NCBI GenBank assembly: GCA_032718475.1
Contig: JAUCBJ010006027.1
Location: 1-53,551, forward strand
Source: Nemertoderma westbladi
Taxonomy: Eukaryota; Xenacoelomorpha; Nemertodermatida; Nemertodermatidae
Length of the DNA stretch: 53,551 nt
Direction of reading: 5' to 3'
The notes beneath the pieces were generated by a model. The model had not been told where the DNA came from and searched no databases. It was given only the letters and a program-made list of their open reading frames with translations. This document shows, piece by piece, positions 44,101 to 52,982 of this stretch. Made by a program: the position numbers and the translations under genes. Position 1 is the stretch's first letter; every line of letters begins with the position of its first letter.

Positions 44101-47100
44101 AGTCAGTTAGCCATTCAGTTCCCCACCCAATACCAGTCAGTTAGCCATTCAGTTCCCCACCCAATACCAGTCAGTTAGCCATTCAGTTTTCCACCCAATA
44201 CCAGTCAGTTAGCCATTCAGTTCCCCACCCAATACCAGTCAGTTAGCCATTCAGTTTTCCACCCAATACCAGTCAGTTAGCCATTCAGTTTTCCACCCAA
44301 TACCAGTCAGTTAGCCATTCAGTTCCCCACCCAATACCAGTCAGTTAGCCATTCAGTTTTCCAACCAATACCAGTCAGTTAGCCATTCAGTTTTCCACCC
44401 AATACCAGTCAGTTAGCCATTCAGTTCCCCACCCAATACCAGTCAGTTAGCCATTCAGTTCCCCACCCAATACCAGTCAGTTAGCCATTCAGTTCCCCAC
44501 CCAATACCAGTCAGTTAGCCATTCAGTTCCCCACCCAATACCAGTCAGTTAGCCATTCAGTTCCCCACCCAATACCAGTCAGTTAGCCATTCAGTTTTCC
44601 ACCCAATACCAGTCAGTTAGCCATTCAGTTCCCCACCCAATACCAGTCAGTTAGCCATTCAGTTTTCCACCCAATACCAGTCAGTGTGTTAGCCATTCAG
44701 TTTTCCACCCAATACCAGTCAGTTAGCCATTCAGTTCCCCACCCAATACCAGTCATTTAGCGATTCAGTTTTCCACCCAATACCAGTCAGTTAGCCAATC
44801 AGTTTCCCTCCCAATACCAGTCAGTTAGCCAATCAGTTCCCCACCCAATACCAGTCAGTTAGCCATTCAGTTTTCCACCCAATACCAGTCAGTTAGACAT
44901 TCAGTTCCCCACCCAATATAATAAATGTACTAGTCATTTAGCGATTCAGTTTTCCACCCAATACCAGTCAGTTAGCCAATCAGTTTCCCTCCCAATACCA
45001 AGTCAGTTAGCCATTCAGTTCCCCACCCAATACCAGTCAGTTAGCCATTCAGTTTTCCACCTAATACCAGTCAGTTAGCCATTCAGTTTTCCACCCAATA
45101 CCAGTCAGTTAGCCATTCAGTTTTCAACCCAATACCAGTCAGTTAGCCATTCAGTTCCCCACCCAATACCAGTCAGTTAGCTATTCAGTTTTGCACCCAA
45201 TACCAGTCAGTTAGCTATTCAGTTTTGCACCCAATACCAGTCAGTTAGCTATTCAGTTTTGCACCCAATACCAGTCAGTTAGCTATTCAGTTTTCCACCC
45301 AATACCAGTCAGTTAGCTATTCAGTTTTCCACCCAATACCAGTCAGTTAGCTATTCAGTTTTGCACCCAATACCAGTCAGTTAGCTATTCAGTTTTCCAC
45401 CCAATACCAGTCAGTGTGTTAGCCATTCAGTTTTCCACCCAATACCAGTCAGTGTGTTAGCCATTCAGTTTTCCACCCAATACCAGTCAGTTAGCTATTC
45501 AGTTTTCCACCCAATACCAGTCAGTTAGCCATTCAGTTTCCCTCTCAATACCAGTCAGTGTGTTAGCCATTCAGTATTCCACCCAATACCAGTCAGTGTG
45601 TTAGCCATTCAGTTTTCCACCCAATACCAGTCAGTTAGCTATTCAGTTTTCCACCCAATACCAGTCAGTTAGCCATTCAGTTTCCCCCCCAATACCAGTC
45701 AGTCTGTTAGCCATCAGTTTTCCAACCAATATCTGTCAGTGTGTTAGCCATTCAGTTTTCCACCCAATACCAGTCAGTTAGCTATTCAGTTTTCCACCCA
45801 ATACCAGTCAGTTAGCCATTCAGTTTCCCTCCCAATACCAGTCAGTCTGTTAGCCATTCAGTTTTCCACCCAATGCCAGTCAGCCTGTTAGCCATTCAGT
45901 TTTCCACCCAATACCAGTCAGTTAGCTATTCAGTTTTCCACCCAATACCAGTCAGTTAGCCATTCAGTTTTCCACCCAATACCAGTCAGTTAGCCATTCA
46001 GTTTTCCACCTAATACCAGTCAGTTAGTCATTCAGTTTTCCACCCAATACCAGTCAGTTAGCCATTCAGTTTTCCACCAAATGCCAGTAAGTTAGCCTAA
46101 TACCAGTTAGTTTCCCACCCAGTACCAGTCAGTCAGTTAGCCATTCAGTTTTCCACCCAATACCAGTCAGTTAGCCATTCAGTTTTCCACCCAATACCAG
46201 TCAGTTAGCTTTTCAGTTTCCCACCACATGCCAGTAAGTTAACCTAATACCAGTCATTTTCCCACCCAATACCAGTCAGTATGTTAGCCATTCAGTCTCC
46301 CACCCAATACAAGTCAATTAGCCAATCAGTTTTCTAGTGTCAGTAATTTATCCATTATGTCTAATAGTGTCAGTCACTTAGCTATTATGTATACCACCCA
46401 ATAGTAGTCACTTCGCCCTTCTGTTTCACACCCCCATAGCAGTCACTTAGCCATTATGTCTCCACCCCATAGCAGTCACTTAGCCATTATGTCTCCACCC
46501 CATAGTAGTCACTTAGCCATTATGTCTCCACCCCATAGCAGTCACTTAGCTATTATGTCTCCACCCATAGCAGTCACTTAGCCATTATGTCTCCACACCA
46601 TAGCAGTCACTTAGCCATTGTCTCCCATCCTAGTCACTTAACCATCTTGTCTCCCACCAAATAGCAGTCAGACAGACATTCAGTTTCCTAGTGTCAGACA
46701 GTTTAAACACGACCGTTTGAAGTTGTTGTAGCTTCAGGTGAATGTTTCCATGAAATTCTTCTTCTTTGATGATGAAGTAGAGACCCTAACGGAAGAGTCG
46801 CCGCCACTTAAGTAAAACTAATTACCAATAATTCAATTAATAAATAAGTAGATCACCCGGATGTTATAAAGCCACAACAAATTATTAGAAAAGGGTAGCC
46901 ATAATTTATATCACGGTGAAAAAAACCAACTGTGCTTACTATAAATACAACAATTGTTTGGGAGACTCAAATTTCTAACAACAAGATTTTTTCATTGTGT
47001 TTAAATAAAAATTATTTTGTATAAATTTATTTCCAGAGAAAAACTAAACTAAGGCAACTTTTAGCGTATTCACGTTTGTTGGACATTTTGTCAATTATAT

Positions 47101-48410
47101 TGAACAACTGAACCAAAAAACCGATCGACTCACTCTCTGAAATCGTCTTCCATTTTCTTTGTGTATAAAATTTCAATCAGTTGAACATCACAGATGCTAT
47201 ATATTTATATTATATTTGATACTGCAGGGAAATTCTATTCCGTATCCCAGAAATAATATTGGAATTATTATTCTCTACATTCACAAATACGTTCACTTGG
47301 AACTAAGCAATATATGTTCTGAGCCACAATGTGTAGGGTGTTATGGTGGAGAAATCAGCCCAAGAGAGAGACAATATTGGTTGGACCGAACGAATGTTTA
47401 GCACTTTCTATGTTATGGCAAGGGATTGGGTAGAGCTACTGGGTATAATCTATCTACCATGCGGTAGGCTGTGTGTGTGGTATATGGGAACTGCCTTGCC
47501 AATACAGCAATGGTACAAAGGCCAATGGGATTGGTCGCCCTAGCAACATTGGCTGGCTCTATCTATATCTCTATGTATTCGGTTGATAAGAAGTGTGGAT
47601 TGTAAATGCCATTCAACATCGTTGTATTGTGCATCATAGCTTTAATGGGAATGAAGGCCCAATGAGCAATGAACTATAAATTTACCAACGTGGCAGCAGT
47701 AAGTTATTTCCAAGTATTATTAATGCTCAGCTCAGCAGGCGCCAGGCTTTTATGTAAGTAACGGTTATTCATAATGATATGATAATGAATTAGTTAATGT
47801 TTGCTGAAAATAAATGAGGTACCGACCGGTACGCATGTCTGTCTTATTTAAGAATTTGGCGACAAAAGGGAATATCCTCAAATTATTGCTTGTGTGGGGG
47901 GGGGGGGGGGAATTTTGCATTCCATTTCAAATTAACATTCCAATGAAGCGACAAATACAAGTTTTTCCGACCACTACTGTTTGAAAAATGCGCACAGATA
48001 ATACAAATGAATAATATACCCGCACCTTGAAAAAAAAACACATTTTTGCTCTACAATAAAACTGAGCCGTATATGCATTCCCTCACGTGGAAAAATTACG
48101 ATATATAAGTAACAGACCTTGACGTCTTTTCTGCGGATCTATTTTCTTCAGCCGATGCCGTAGATGGTGCGTGCGATGTCGTAGAAGTCGCCGACGTAAT
48201 ACTTCTTGACCCCGTTGCGTCGCTATCGGAAACAATTTCGTCGCCGAGCACGGCACTATCGCAGTCTTCTTTAAAGCCTGACCGACCATGTACAAATGAG
48301 TTTGATATTTCTTGTGAGGTATCATAATTCAAGGTAAAGTCATTATTGGGAATTTGGGCATTCATACCTCCCACAGGTGCGTTTACCGGTACATCAACAC
48401 CGGTGGACAT
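27705..48410 (-). CDS. ZC3H4: ZC3H4/ZC3H6-like CCCH zinc-finger protein, 13 exons
   Basis: A spliced minus-strand gene. Exons (high to low): 48410-48118, 41371-41182, 37386-37297, 34906-34814, 34551-34460, 34253-34052, 33370-33131, 32969-32785, 32466-32102, 31904-31670, 30812-30172, 29772-29494 and 29173-27705. All junctions are GT-AG and in phase; the sum is 4,374 nt, or 1,457 residues. The order matches the family: acidic EEGELTD near the N-terminus, Lys/Arg-rich tracts, three tandem CCCH fingers (Cys389-His408, Cys466-His486, Cys491-His510) with FSHEALTNETRPLFEKAL after the third, VPSLMDI, SRWFSTSSDDESE, DPRL motifs, and a C-terminal VFRGVDPSASPF nearly identical to the end of vertebrate ZC3H4. 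In mammals ZC3H4 works with WDR82 to stop unproductive non-coding transcription in the nucleus; fly suppressor of sable is related. Human ZC3H4 has about 1,300 residues. ZC3H4 and ZC3H6 cannot be told apart here. Confidence 0.87.
29494..29772 (-). CDS. ZC3H4: ZC3H4-like exon 12
   Basis: Acceptor TTATATTAG. It encodes ESELETPVAMVKEEV, a Pro/Lys-rich segment, then NMSSKAIEFFSRLSEKQSE, perhaps the counterpart of the glutamine-rich helix before NWYSSDE in ZC3H4. The donor is ambiguous: GGAG|GTCTGC (29,494) and ATAG|GTTTGT (29,518) both leave the correct phase. Confidence 0.75.
30172..30812 (-). CDS. ZC3H4: ZC3H4-like exon 11
   Basis: A 641-bp exon with acceptor TCTCTCTAG and donor AAG|GTAAGT. 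It encodes an Arg/Gly/Pro-rich region (RSSRGRRPGFQDDR, FRGGPRG), then a Tyr/Gly/Asp-rich region (EQEYLDVEYQYGYNRN). It is likely disordered. Base composition is GC-rich compared with the surrounding introns. Confidence 0.88.
31670..31904 (-). CDS. ZC3H4: ZC3H4-like exon 10
   Basis: A 235-bp exon with acceptor TGTTTCAG and donor AAG|GTATGT. It encodes LMQNEDFYMLEDGDLIVPG and SSSVPSLMDIQARP; the latter resembles the IPSLFEI-type motif that follows the fingers in ZC3H4. Confidence 0.85.
32102..32466 (-). CDS. ZC3H4: ZC3H4-like exon 9 (CCCH fingers 2 and 3)
   Basis: A 365-bp exon with acceptor TTTTTTGCAG and donor CTA|GTGAGT. It encodes ELCKYYLEGHCQRGDDGKC then PYLH (finger 2, C-x7-C-x7-C-x3-H) and CKFFHTNATCYAGDKCKFSH (finger 3, C-x8-C-x5-C-x3-H). 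The conserved EALTNETRPLFEKAL and three copies of PPQLRRDE, a 24-bp in-frame repeat, follow. Confidence 0.93.
32577..32690 (-). repeat. SINE-like interspersed repeat, copy in intron 8
   Basis: The reverse complement reads GCTGATTAC, then GAAACTGTAACCTGTTCTATT, the core of the family seen at 17,625, 33,477 and 50,857. Only part of the family length is present. Confidence 0.6.
32785..32969 (-). CDS. ZC3H4: ZC3H4-like exon 8 (second half of CCCH finger 1)
   Basis: A 185-bp exon with acceptor TTTTCCCAG and donor AAA|GTGAGT, ending in phase 2. It encodes GDTCNFKHAVRFPPRR, which completes finger 1 as C-x8-C-x5-C-x3-H. A 60-residue insert without recognised motif follows and separates finger 1 from finger 2, a wider gap than in human ZC3H4. 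Confidence 0.9.
33131..33370 (-). CDS. ZC3H4: ZC3H4-like exon 7 (first half of CCCH finger 1)
   Basis: A 240-bp exon with acceptor CGCTTCCAG and a perfect donor CGG|GTAAGT. It encodes an Arg/Asp/Ser-rich segment and ends with VCRHFSNRGFCER, so the first CCCH finger is split between exons 7 and 8. Confidence 0.9.
33477..33690 (+). repeat. SINE-like interspersed repeat, copy in intron 6
   Basis: Shares with the copies at 17,625 and 50,857 the words TCAAAATTCAT, CTGATTACTT, CCTGTTCTATT and TTTATTGTTTTGGTTAGATT, and GACGGGATTGCGTCCAG followed by a long run of C. The C-rich tract 33,661-33,880 grows from its end. Confidence 0.65.
33661..33880. repeat. C-rich low-complexity tract in intron 6
   Basis: About 220 bp of C runs (up to about 20) with CCACCCCTCTGCACCCCC-type units on the plus strand. 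In the ZC3H4-like transcript this is G-rich, with many runs of three or more G. Confidence 0.9.
34052..34253 (-). CDS. ZC3H4: ZC3H4-like exon 6
   Basis: A 202-bp exon with acceptor GCTATAG and donor CTC|GTTAGT. It encodes YTPYGPMMMPMMAPPM, then an acidic Ser/Pro-rich stretch ending GNEKL. No known domain is present. Confidence 0.8.
34460..34551 (-). CDS. ZC3H4: ZC3H4-like exon 5
   Basis: A 92-bp exon with acceptor TTCTTACAG and donor ATT|GTTAGT, ending in phase 2. It encodes a Met/Pro-rich segment (SPPRPNMYHPMAAMNMIQ). The split codon joins exon 6 to give MMPFYTPYGPMMM, a continuous Met/Pro-rich tract. Confidence 0.8.
34617..34820 (-). repeat. 51-bp minisatellite containing splice-donor copies (intron 4)
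   Basis: About four units of 51 bp containing, on the minus strand, CCGATCGGTAGGTCTAC. This matches the exon 4 end and donor (TCGATCG|GTAGGTCTAC). The other part of the unit includes AACCAAAACAATAAACC on the plus strand, a word that is also in the SINE-like family. Confidence 0.88.
34814..34906 (-). CDS. ZC3H4: ZC3H4-like exon 4
   Basis: A 93-bp exon, phase 0 at both ends, with acceptor CTTATAG and donor TCG|GTAGGT. It encodes EDGAADDDDKPATSDD then RRKSKKKRRRRS, likely nuclear-localisation-type sequence. The end of the exon and its donor are copied in the downstream 51-bp minisatellite. Confidence 0.8.
35092..37110 (+). repeat. 20-bp minisatellite, about 100 units (intron 3)
   Basis: Units of 20 bp, AGCTAAGCCAATATTGAGTT and close variants, fill most of intron 3 of the ZC3H4-like gene. 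Longer variant segments (for example TTGAGTTGAGTTAGTTAAGC and ATATGGAGATTGCTAAGC) recur as larger blocks near 35,915, 36,145, 36,310 and 36,475. Confidence 0.96.
37297..37386 (-). CDS. ZC3H4: ZC3H4-like exon 3 (basic tract)
   Basis: A 90-bp exon with acceptor TTTGTTTTAG and donor TCG|GTGCGT, phase 0 at both ends. It encodes ELGEEKPKKKKRKQK followed by a His-rich RHRHHHHGDKDK, the counterpart of the Lys/Arg/His-rich region in ZC3H4. Confidence 0.75.
37493..41181 (+). repeat. 26/29/36-bp minisatellite (intron 2)
   Basis: Units share ACTGTAACGGTTAGCGGTGG and differ by the linker: CCCTAT (26 bp), CCCTAATAT (29 bp) or CCCTATCTTCTAATAT (36 bp). Point variants are GGCTAGC, ACTGTTAGC and AGCTGTGG. 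Larger blocks recur, for example starting at 38,041, 38,781 and 39,685. The 36-bp type is the only one in the roughly 280 bp next to exon 2, and there it reads in frame as LEDRATANRYSI. The array fills nearly all of intron 2. Confidence 0.96.
41182..41371 (-). CDS. ZC3H4: ZC3H4-like exon 2
   Basis: The acceptor is CTTACAG at 41,372-41,378. It encodes SERRTVEEQEERSG, then METNGGDQEEGELTDQEEE, which carries the EEGEL motif found near the N-terminus of ZC3H4 proteins. The inferred donor is GAG|GTATTA at 41,182/41,181, exactly where the 36-bp minisatellite begins. If it is not spliced, the frame continues into 12-residue repeats to 40,864. Confidence 0.75.
41372..43960. other. Intron 1 of ZC3H4-like gene, part 1
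   Basis: AT-rich intronic sequence between exon 2 and the 34-bp minisatellite. I see no convincing coding region, RNA gene or transposon in it. Confidence 0.5.
43961..46340 (+). repeat. 34-bp minisatellite, about 70 units (intron 1)
   Basis: Units of 34 bp: CAGTCAGTTAGCCATTCAGT then TCCCCACCCAATAC or TTTCCACCCAATAC. Variants include GTTAGCTATT, an inserted GTGT (CAGTGTGTTAGCC) and CTCCCAATACC. The types are clustered along the array rather than mixed. Confidence 0.96.
46341..46690 (+). repeat. Diverged 33-bp tail of the 34-bp minisatellite
   Basis: About eight units of about 33 bp, such as ATAGCAGTCACTTAGCCATT then ATGTCTCCACCCC, clearly related to the main 34-bp unit but a separate subfamily at the array's edge. 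Confidence 0.88.
46691..48117. other. Intron 1 of ZC3H4-like gene, part 2
   Basis: Intronic sequence between the minisatellite and exon 1. It includes a run of about 14 G near 47,896-47,909. Short open frames (47,159-47,543) show no recognisable protein. Confidence 0.5.
48118..48410 (-). CDS. ZC3H4: ZC3H4-like exon 1
   Basis: Starts at ATG 48,410 (MSTGVDVPVNAP) and encodes a Ser/Thr-rich, acidic segment ending in AEENRSAEKTS plus two bases of an Arg codon. The donor is AAG|GTCTGT. It is linked to exon 2 because the split codon (AG + A) is restored and the composition continues (SERRTVEEQEER). This is the least certain exon, since intron 1 is 6.7 kb and no homology supports the join. Confidence 0.65.
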
Positions 48411-50856
48411 ATTTTATTTTGTATGGTACTACAGAAGTGTGATATTTCAATAGACTGATGGCGGAATGTGTCTGTCAGTATGCAGGCTAGCAGCAGGCAG
48501 GAATGCAGATTGAGTAATTCCGTGCTGTGTTAAACCGTATCGGCAATGCCACTACACAAACAACAGATGAATCGTGATAAAATTTAAATATTTTCCAAAA
48601 CTATCTTGCACCCGTTTTTTCAATAAGAAACTCATTTTTGGAACGAAATTGTGATTTAATTTGAAAATAGGTCGATTTTTTGAAGTCCAATATACAGGCT
48701 GATTTGGAATAAGCCAGTAGCCCGAATTCCAATTCCTTTACAATTACAAATTGACATCCTAATTTCACTACGACAGCATACCCTGCAAAAACTAATGTAG
48801 TATCATTTTTAACGATAAAAATGTATCTATGAAATATTAACACCTCAACTGCCGCAATGTCGATTGTCTAAAAAGAAGACATGATCACATTATACATAGT
48901 TTTTGAAGAGCGTGGAACTAAATTTAACATTTGACAACAGCGAGCAAAAACCCAACTCTAAGTTTCTTATTAAAAAAAAACACGGAGCAATACCGACTGT
49001 ACAATATGAGAAAGCCTATATTAACTGATTATTAGTAATGCAGCACATCGGCCATTACAACAAAAGTAATAGGGTCATTCATACCATAACGGTTTATCTA
49101 TTCCTAACCAGTCAGTCAACGACGGGATTTAGCGCATATGGTACAGGTACACCGATGTGGCAGTAATTAATTATGATGACCCTGTATGCCTGTATTCTTA
49201 TTACCCCACAAATCAAACGTAGGAATTGTTGAATGACACCTCTATAACTCTTGAAGGTTAACAAAGACTCGCGCATGCACAAGAATGTCAATAGTATTTA
49301 AATATGCGTTCATATAGCGATGATTTATGTCACAATTCTATCCGCATGCAATATGCACAAGGACTATTTCCAGAAATATGTTATGTCCATGGTAACAAAA
49401 CTGTCAGTGAAATGCTGAAATCCGGCCTGCCCTTGAGTATTACATGTATATTAATTAATTACTTAACACCACCATGCGGTCACTAGCAAAATCTTAAATA
49501 AACAATGGGAGCAGATTTTGCTATGAAGATGACAGGGAGTTGTACTACAGTAGTGACACGAAGTCTCTCTAACATTATTTTCCCTTTTACTAATTTGCTA
49601 TTTTTTTTAAACGAAATTCAGATGTCCATCGGTGAGGTGCGGCTTATGCAAGATTACGGTGTAATGGGGAGATGATAACATGTATTGTGACGCAAAGTTA
49701 CAAAAAAGCGAAAGCAACACTTTGTTTCAAAATTACATCTTATTTAAATCCTCCCGACGGACATTAGTCAACTGTTAAAGCTTAAATTAAATATGTGTTT
49801 TCATTTTTTTTCAACTTTGATCGCAATGGGTGTTCGAAAATAAAATGAGATAGAATTCAGCAAAAATTAATGTCCGCGATGAAATATTTTGTTGTCTTAG
49901 ATAATTTTTAAGAACATAGGCCAACATTTTGTTTAGAATTTTTTTTAATTTAATCACTAAATTACGTATTTCCTTCCGCCTTCCCGGTTTCTGTTTTCAA
50001 ACAAAATAAAGAATTACGTTATCATGTACAGAACCGGTATCATATTAATTCATCAATAATTACTGCACCCGGACACGGTGTTATGTCCGTCCAAGGTCCC
50101 GTCAACGGCCCACCCCGATGATATTCGAAGATATTCGATAACCTCGGAAGTCAGACAGACACCAATATCATTTCATTAGGGGCCTACTGTAAAAACTCTC
50201 CGCTGTTATCACTATAATAGCAAATAATTTACAATTCATGTCCTCAAACGAAAGCAAGCGTGAGCTATCCTGGTTACAAAAGAATGTGTTTCAATTTTCC
50301 CTTATACAGTGGTTTGCTTGTGCAAATTAGCAAACCCCGATAATTTCGTTTCTTATTTTGTTGCCTTTTCACTGTATAGTGAACCTCCCCGCCGTAGTTT
50401 TATACGGCTACGATCAGTTATTAGTGTTTTAGCTGACATATCACAATAATAAGATATTAACAAAAAATGCTTAAAACAAAATTAACGAAGAATTAATTTA
50501 ATTAATTTGATACATTAATCTAAGTAGTGTATTGAATTGCGGTTAATGTTAATTCACGTTTGACCTTGTTTATTATTAGAAATTGTCAATTTATGACCAA
50601 AACAGATGTTTGCACTTTATGTGGAATCAGTTTGTGTTGTGCAATTGAGTTGTTGCATTTCAATATCGATTATTTACAGTGAGGACGAGTTTAAAGATCA
50701 AGAGAAAGTGGGAACATGACGAGTTTAAAGCGGGAACATACAGTCCGTCTACCACGATGTGGAATATGTTAGTAGGCCTATATTACGTCATCTATTACTA
50801 CCTGGACTCGGTGCCCTCTGGTTGTGCCCATTACTACAAGGAGACGGGTCTCAGGG
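48411..50856. other. Upstream region of ZC3H4-like gene, no gene seen
   Basis: Contains the presumed promoter and 5' leader of the ZC3H4-like gene, but no TATA box or other element can be assigned with confidence. Open frames here are short and unrecognised. Confidence 0.4.
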
Positions 50857-51075
50857 TAATCAAAATGAATTCCTCTCCTTGGGAAAATCGACATTACAGC
50901 TGATTACTCATAAAAATTAAACCATAATACTGTAACCAGTTCTATTGACTTTAATTTATTGTTTTGGTTAGAATAACGCGCCACTGCAATCAGCTCCTGC
51001 CCCAAAATTGATAATTTATCATTGAGAAGAGATATTAATTCGACGAGACGGGATTTGAGTCCAGTTCCCCCTCCT
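50857..51075 (+). repeat. SINE-like interspersed repeat, copy 3
   Basis: The most complete copy: TCAAAATGAATTCCTCTCC, AAAATCGACATTACAGCTGA, CTGTAACCAGTTCTATTGAC, TTTATTGTTTTGGTTAGAAT, then GATATTAATTCGACGAGACG and GGATTTGAGTCCAG, with short C runs at the end. Confidence 0.7.
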
Positions 51076-51187
51076 TTTCGGTATATCTAACTAAGTAAAA
51101 TTCATTATTATTAATTATATTATACAGCCTAGCCCAACCCCGGCTTTCATCCGTCAGTGGTCGATAAATGGGAACCAAGGCAACTTG

Positions 51188-51313
51188 GGAAACAGAGTAG
51201 AAGGGTTTACTGTGGAAGATCACCCATGGTGGTGAACAGGCATTCCTTTAGGAAACAGAGTAGAAGGGTTTACTGTGGAAGATCACCCATGGTGGTGGAC
51301 AGGCATTCCTTGG
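51188..51313 (+). repeat. 63-bp tandem duplication
   Basis: Two nearly identical 63-bp copies starting GGAAACAGAGTAGAAGGGTT and containing GATCACCCATGGTGGTG; they differ at one or two positions. Confidence 0.9.
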
Positions 51314-52646
51314 CTTAACGAGCCTAAAAGATTCTCCCATTCATTATTATTAATTATAGTTCATGTGATTATTTCAGATAATTATGACGATCAGCCCTTG
51401 ATTAGCAGCTATTTTTCTTGCATTATACTCTCACTCTCATACTAAAGCTGTAGTCTTTCGTAGTTTCGAGATTGAAAAATAAAAAAATTATAGTTTAATT
51501 TCTCACTCGAAATTATAATAACATTTATTAAAGAGTCATACAACACATAATACCGGTAAACAAATCAAATAACGTAAGAATAATACCGCACTTAAAAAAA
51601 TATATAAAAACGAGACATATTCCGAGAGCATCAGTAAGTATAGGATATCGGATATCAAGAAAATATAATATTATGTCGAATTAAATATCTCAATTGTTAC
51701 GTTGTTAGCGCGGTCTATGTTTTAATTTGGTATATTTGGTAGAAACAGGTACTTAGATGTTATCATTCGATTACATTGCACAGAAATATCACCACAATGA
51801 CAAACCATCAATATCGCTCTAAACATTTTCAATATCTCATAAAACAGAAAATAGTAATGATACTTCTTTACTTGGAACATTGCACGATTATTAATGTTAA
51901 GAATACAACGCATTAATTTATTGCAAACACGGTAAATCTGATGACTTTTGCAAACGGAACGCAAAGTCAACAAACAAAAGCCAAACTAACAATAATCGTT
52001 CTTAATACTTATAGGCCTAATTATCTTTATGAAATAGAAGGCCTAAATGGTACGAAACTGCACTGTCAGACTGTATACAAAACATCAAAAGCAACAATAG
52101 AATTAGACTGTAGGCAAAGAGCAAATTACCAGACAACAGGAATAGATCCGAGCACCTTCAAAGGTAATTGCAAAAGTCACATATTTCGCTAATTATTGCC
52201 AATAATATATAATAATATATTACACATTAGTTGTTCGAAGTCAAGTGAGTTGGTGGGAAATGAACACCTTTAAACAAAACTCAATTCAATTACAAAATCC
52301 GCAAAGAATAATAATTAATTATGGATGAATTTCAAGATTAAAATAATACAACTCTTGTTCCGACCTCAACGCGGATTGTTGCGTTGCGACATAGCAACTC
52401 AATCTCTAAGAAAATGGAAATCACTTTGCACGACACCCGGTTGCGGTGTTTTGGGATGAGTTCTATATCCCAGGATCTACCGGGTAAAAGTCGCGATGCT
52501 AAAGATAAGTCGTTATATAATTTAATAGCCTAACAGCATTAAAAATATTGCATATTAATAAAATGCTGTTTTAGTTAGTACGGTAAATTTGGTACATTAT
52601 TACAACAAACAGAGACTCTTATAGTTTAGTTTTATCACGTTGTGTT
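51314..52646. other. Intergenic region, no gene seen
   Basis: AT-rich sequence between the 63-bp duplication and the cold-shock gene. An open frame of 83 codons at 51,941-52,192 has no recognisable motif. ATTAAA on the minus strand at 52,521-52,526 may be the poly(A) signal of the cold-shock gene, 121 bp after its stop. Confidence 0.45.
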
Positions 52647-52982
52647 CTAATATCTTCCGTATCCACCACCGCCACCTCCGTAGCCACCCCCACCAGATCG
52701 CCCTCCCCCGTAACCTCCGCCCCTTCCACCGCCGCCGTCTCGCGACCCACCCTGAACGTAGCTTCCGTTCGGACCCGTTACATTCGTCGCCTTCAGTTTA
52801 CCGTTGCGATCGTCGTGCTTGCGAACGAACTCAACCCTTTCGCCCTCGCCTAGAGAACGGTAACCCTCGGCGTGCACCTGGGTTTGATGTACAAACAGAT
52901 CATCGCCGTCCTGGTCGGATGTTATAAACCCGTACCCCTTTTCACCATTAAACCATTTGCATACGCCGGTTTCTATTGCCAT
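52647..52982 (-). CDS. Cold-shock-domain glycine-rich RNA-binding protein
   Basis: 111 residues, intronless, with a good start context (A at -3, G at +4). Residues 1-70 form a cold-shock domain: [12 protein letters not shown] contains the RNP1 motif (KGYGFI) and [11 protein letters not shown] contains RNP2 (LFVHQ), followed by [19 protein letters not shown] and ATNVTGP. These aromatic residues contact single-stranded RNA or DNA. Residues 75-111 are a Gly/Tyr/Arg tail ([20 protein letters not shown]) ending in YGRY. The layout, one cold-shock domain plus a Gly-rich tail, resembles plant GRP2 and small invertebrate cold-shock proteins more than Y-box proteins, whose tails have alternating charged clusters. 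A role as an RNA chaperone is expected from the family. Confidence 0.93.
   Translation of the reverse strand: MAIETGVCKWFNGEKGYGFITSDQDGDDLFVHQTQVHAEGYRSLGEGERVEFVRKHDDRNGKLKATNVTGPNGSYVQGGSRDGGGGRGGGYGGGRSGGGGYGGGGGGYGRY

Noticed and set aside
46691-46830. An extra ZC3H4-like exon near 46,710-46,790 (acceptor-like CCGTTAG and a Lys-rich reading).
   Set aside because: The frame required by the exon 1 phase meets a stop after about 18 codons with no donor before it, and exon 1 joins exon 2 in phase without it.
51941-52192. An 83-codon open frame on the plus strand.
   Set aside because: No recognisable motif, homology or splice context; expected by chance in this length of AT-rich DNA.
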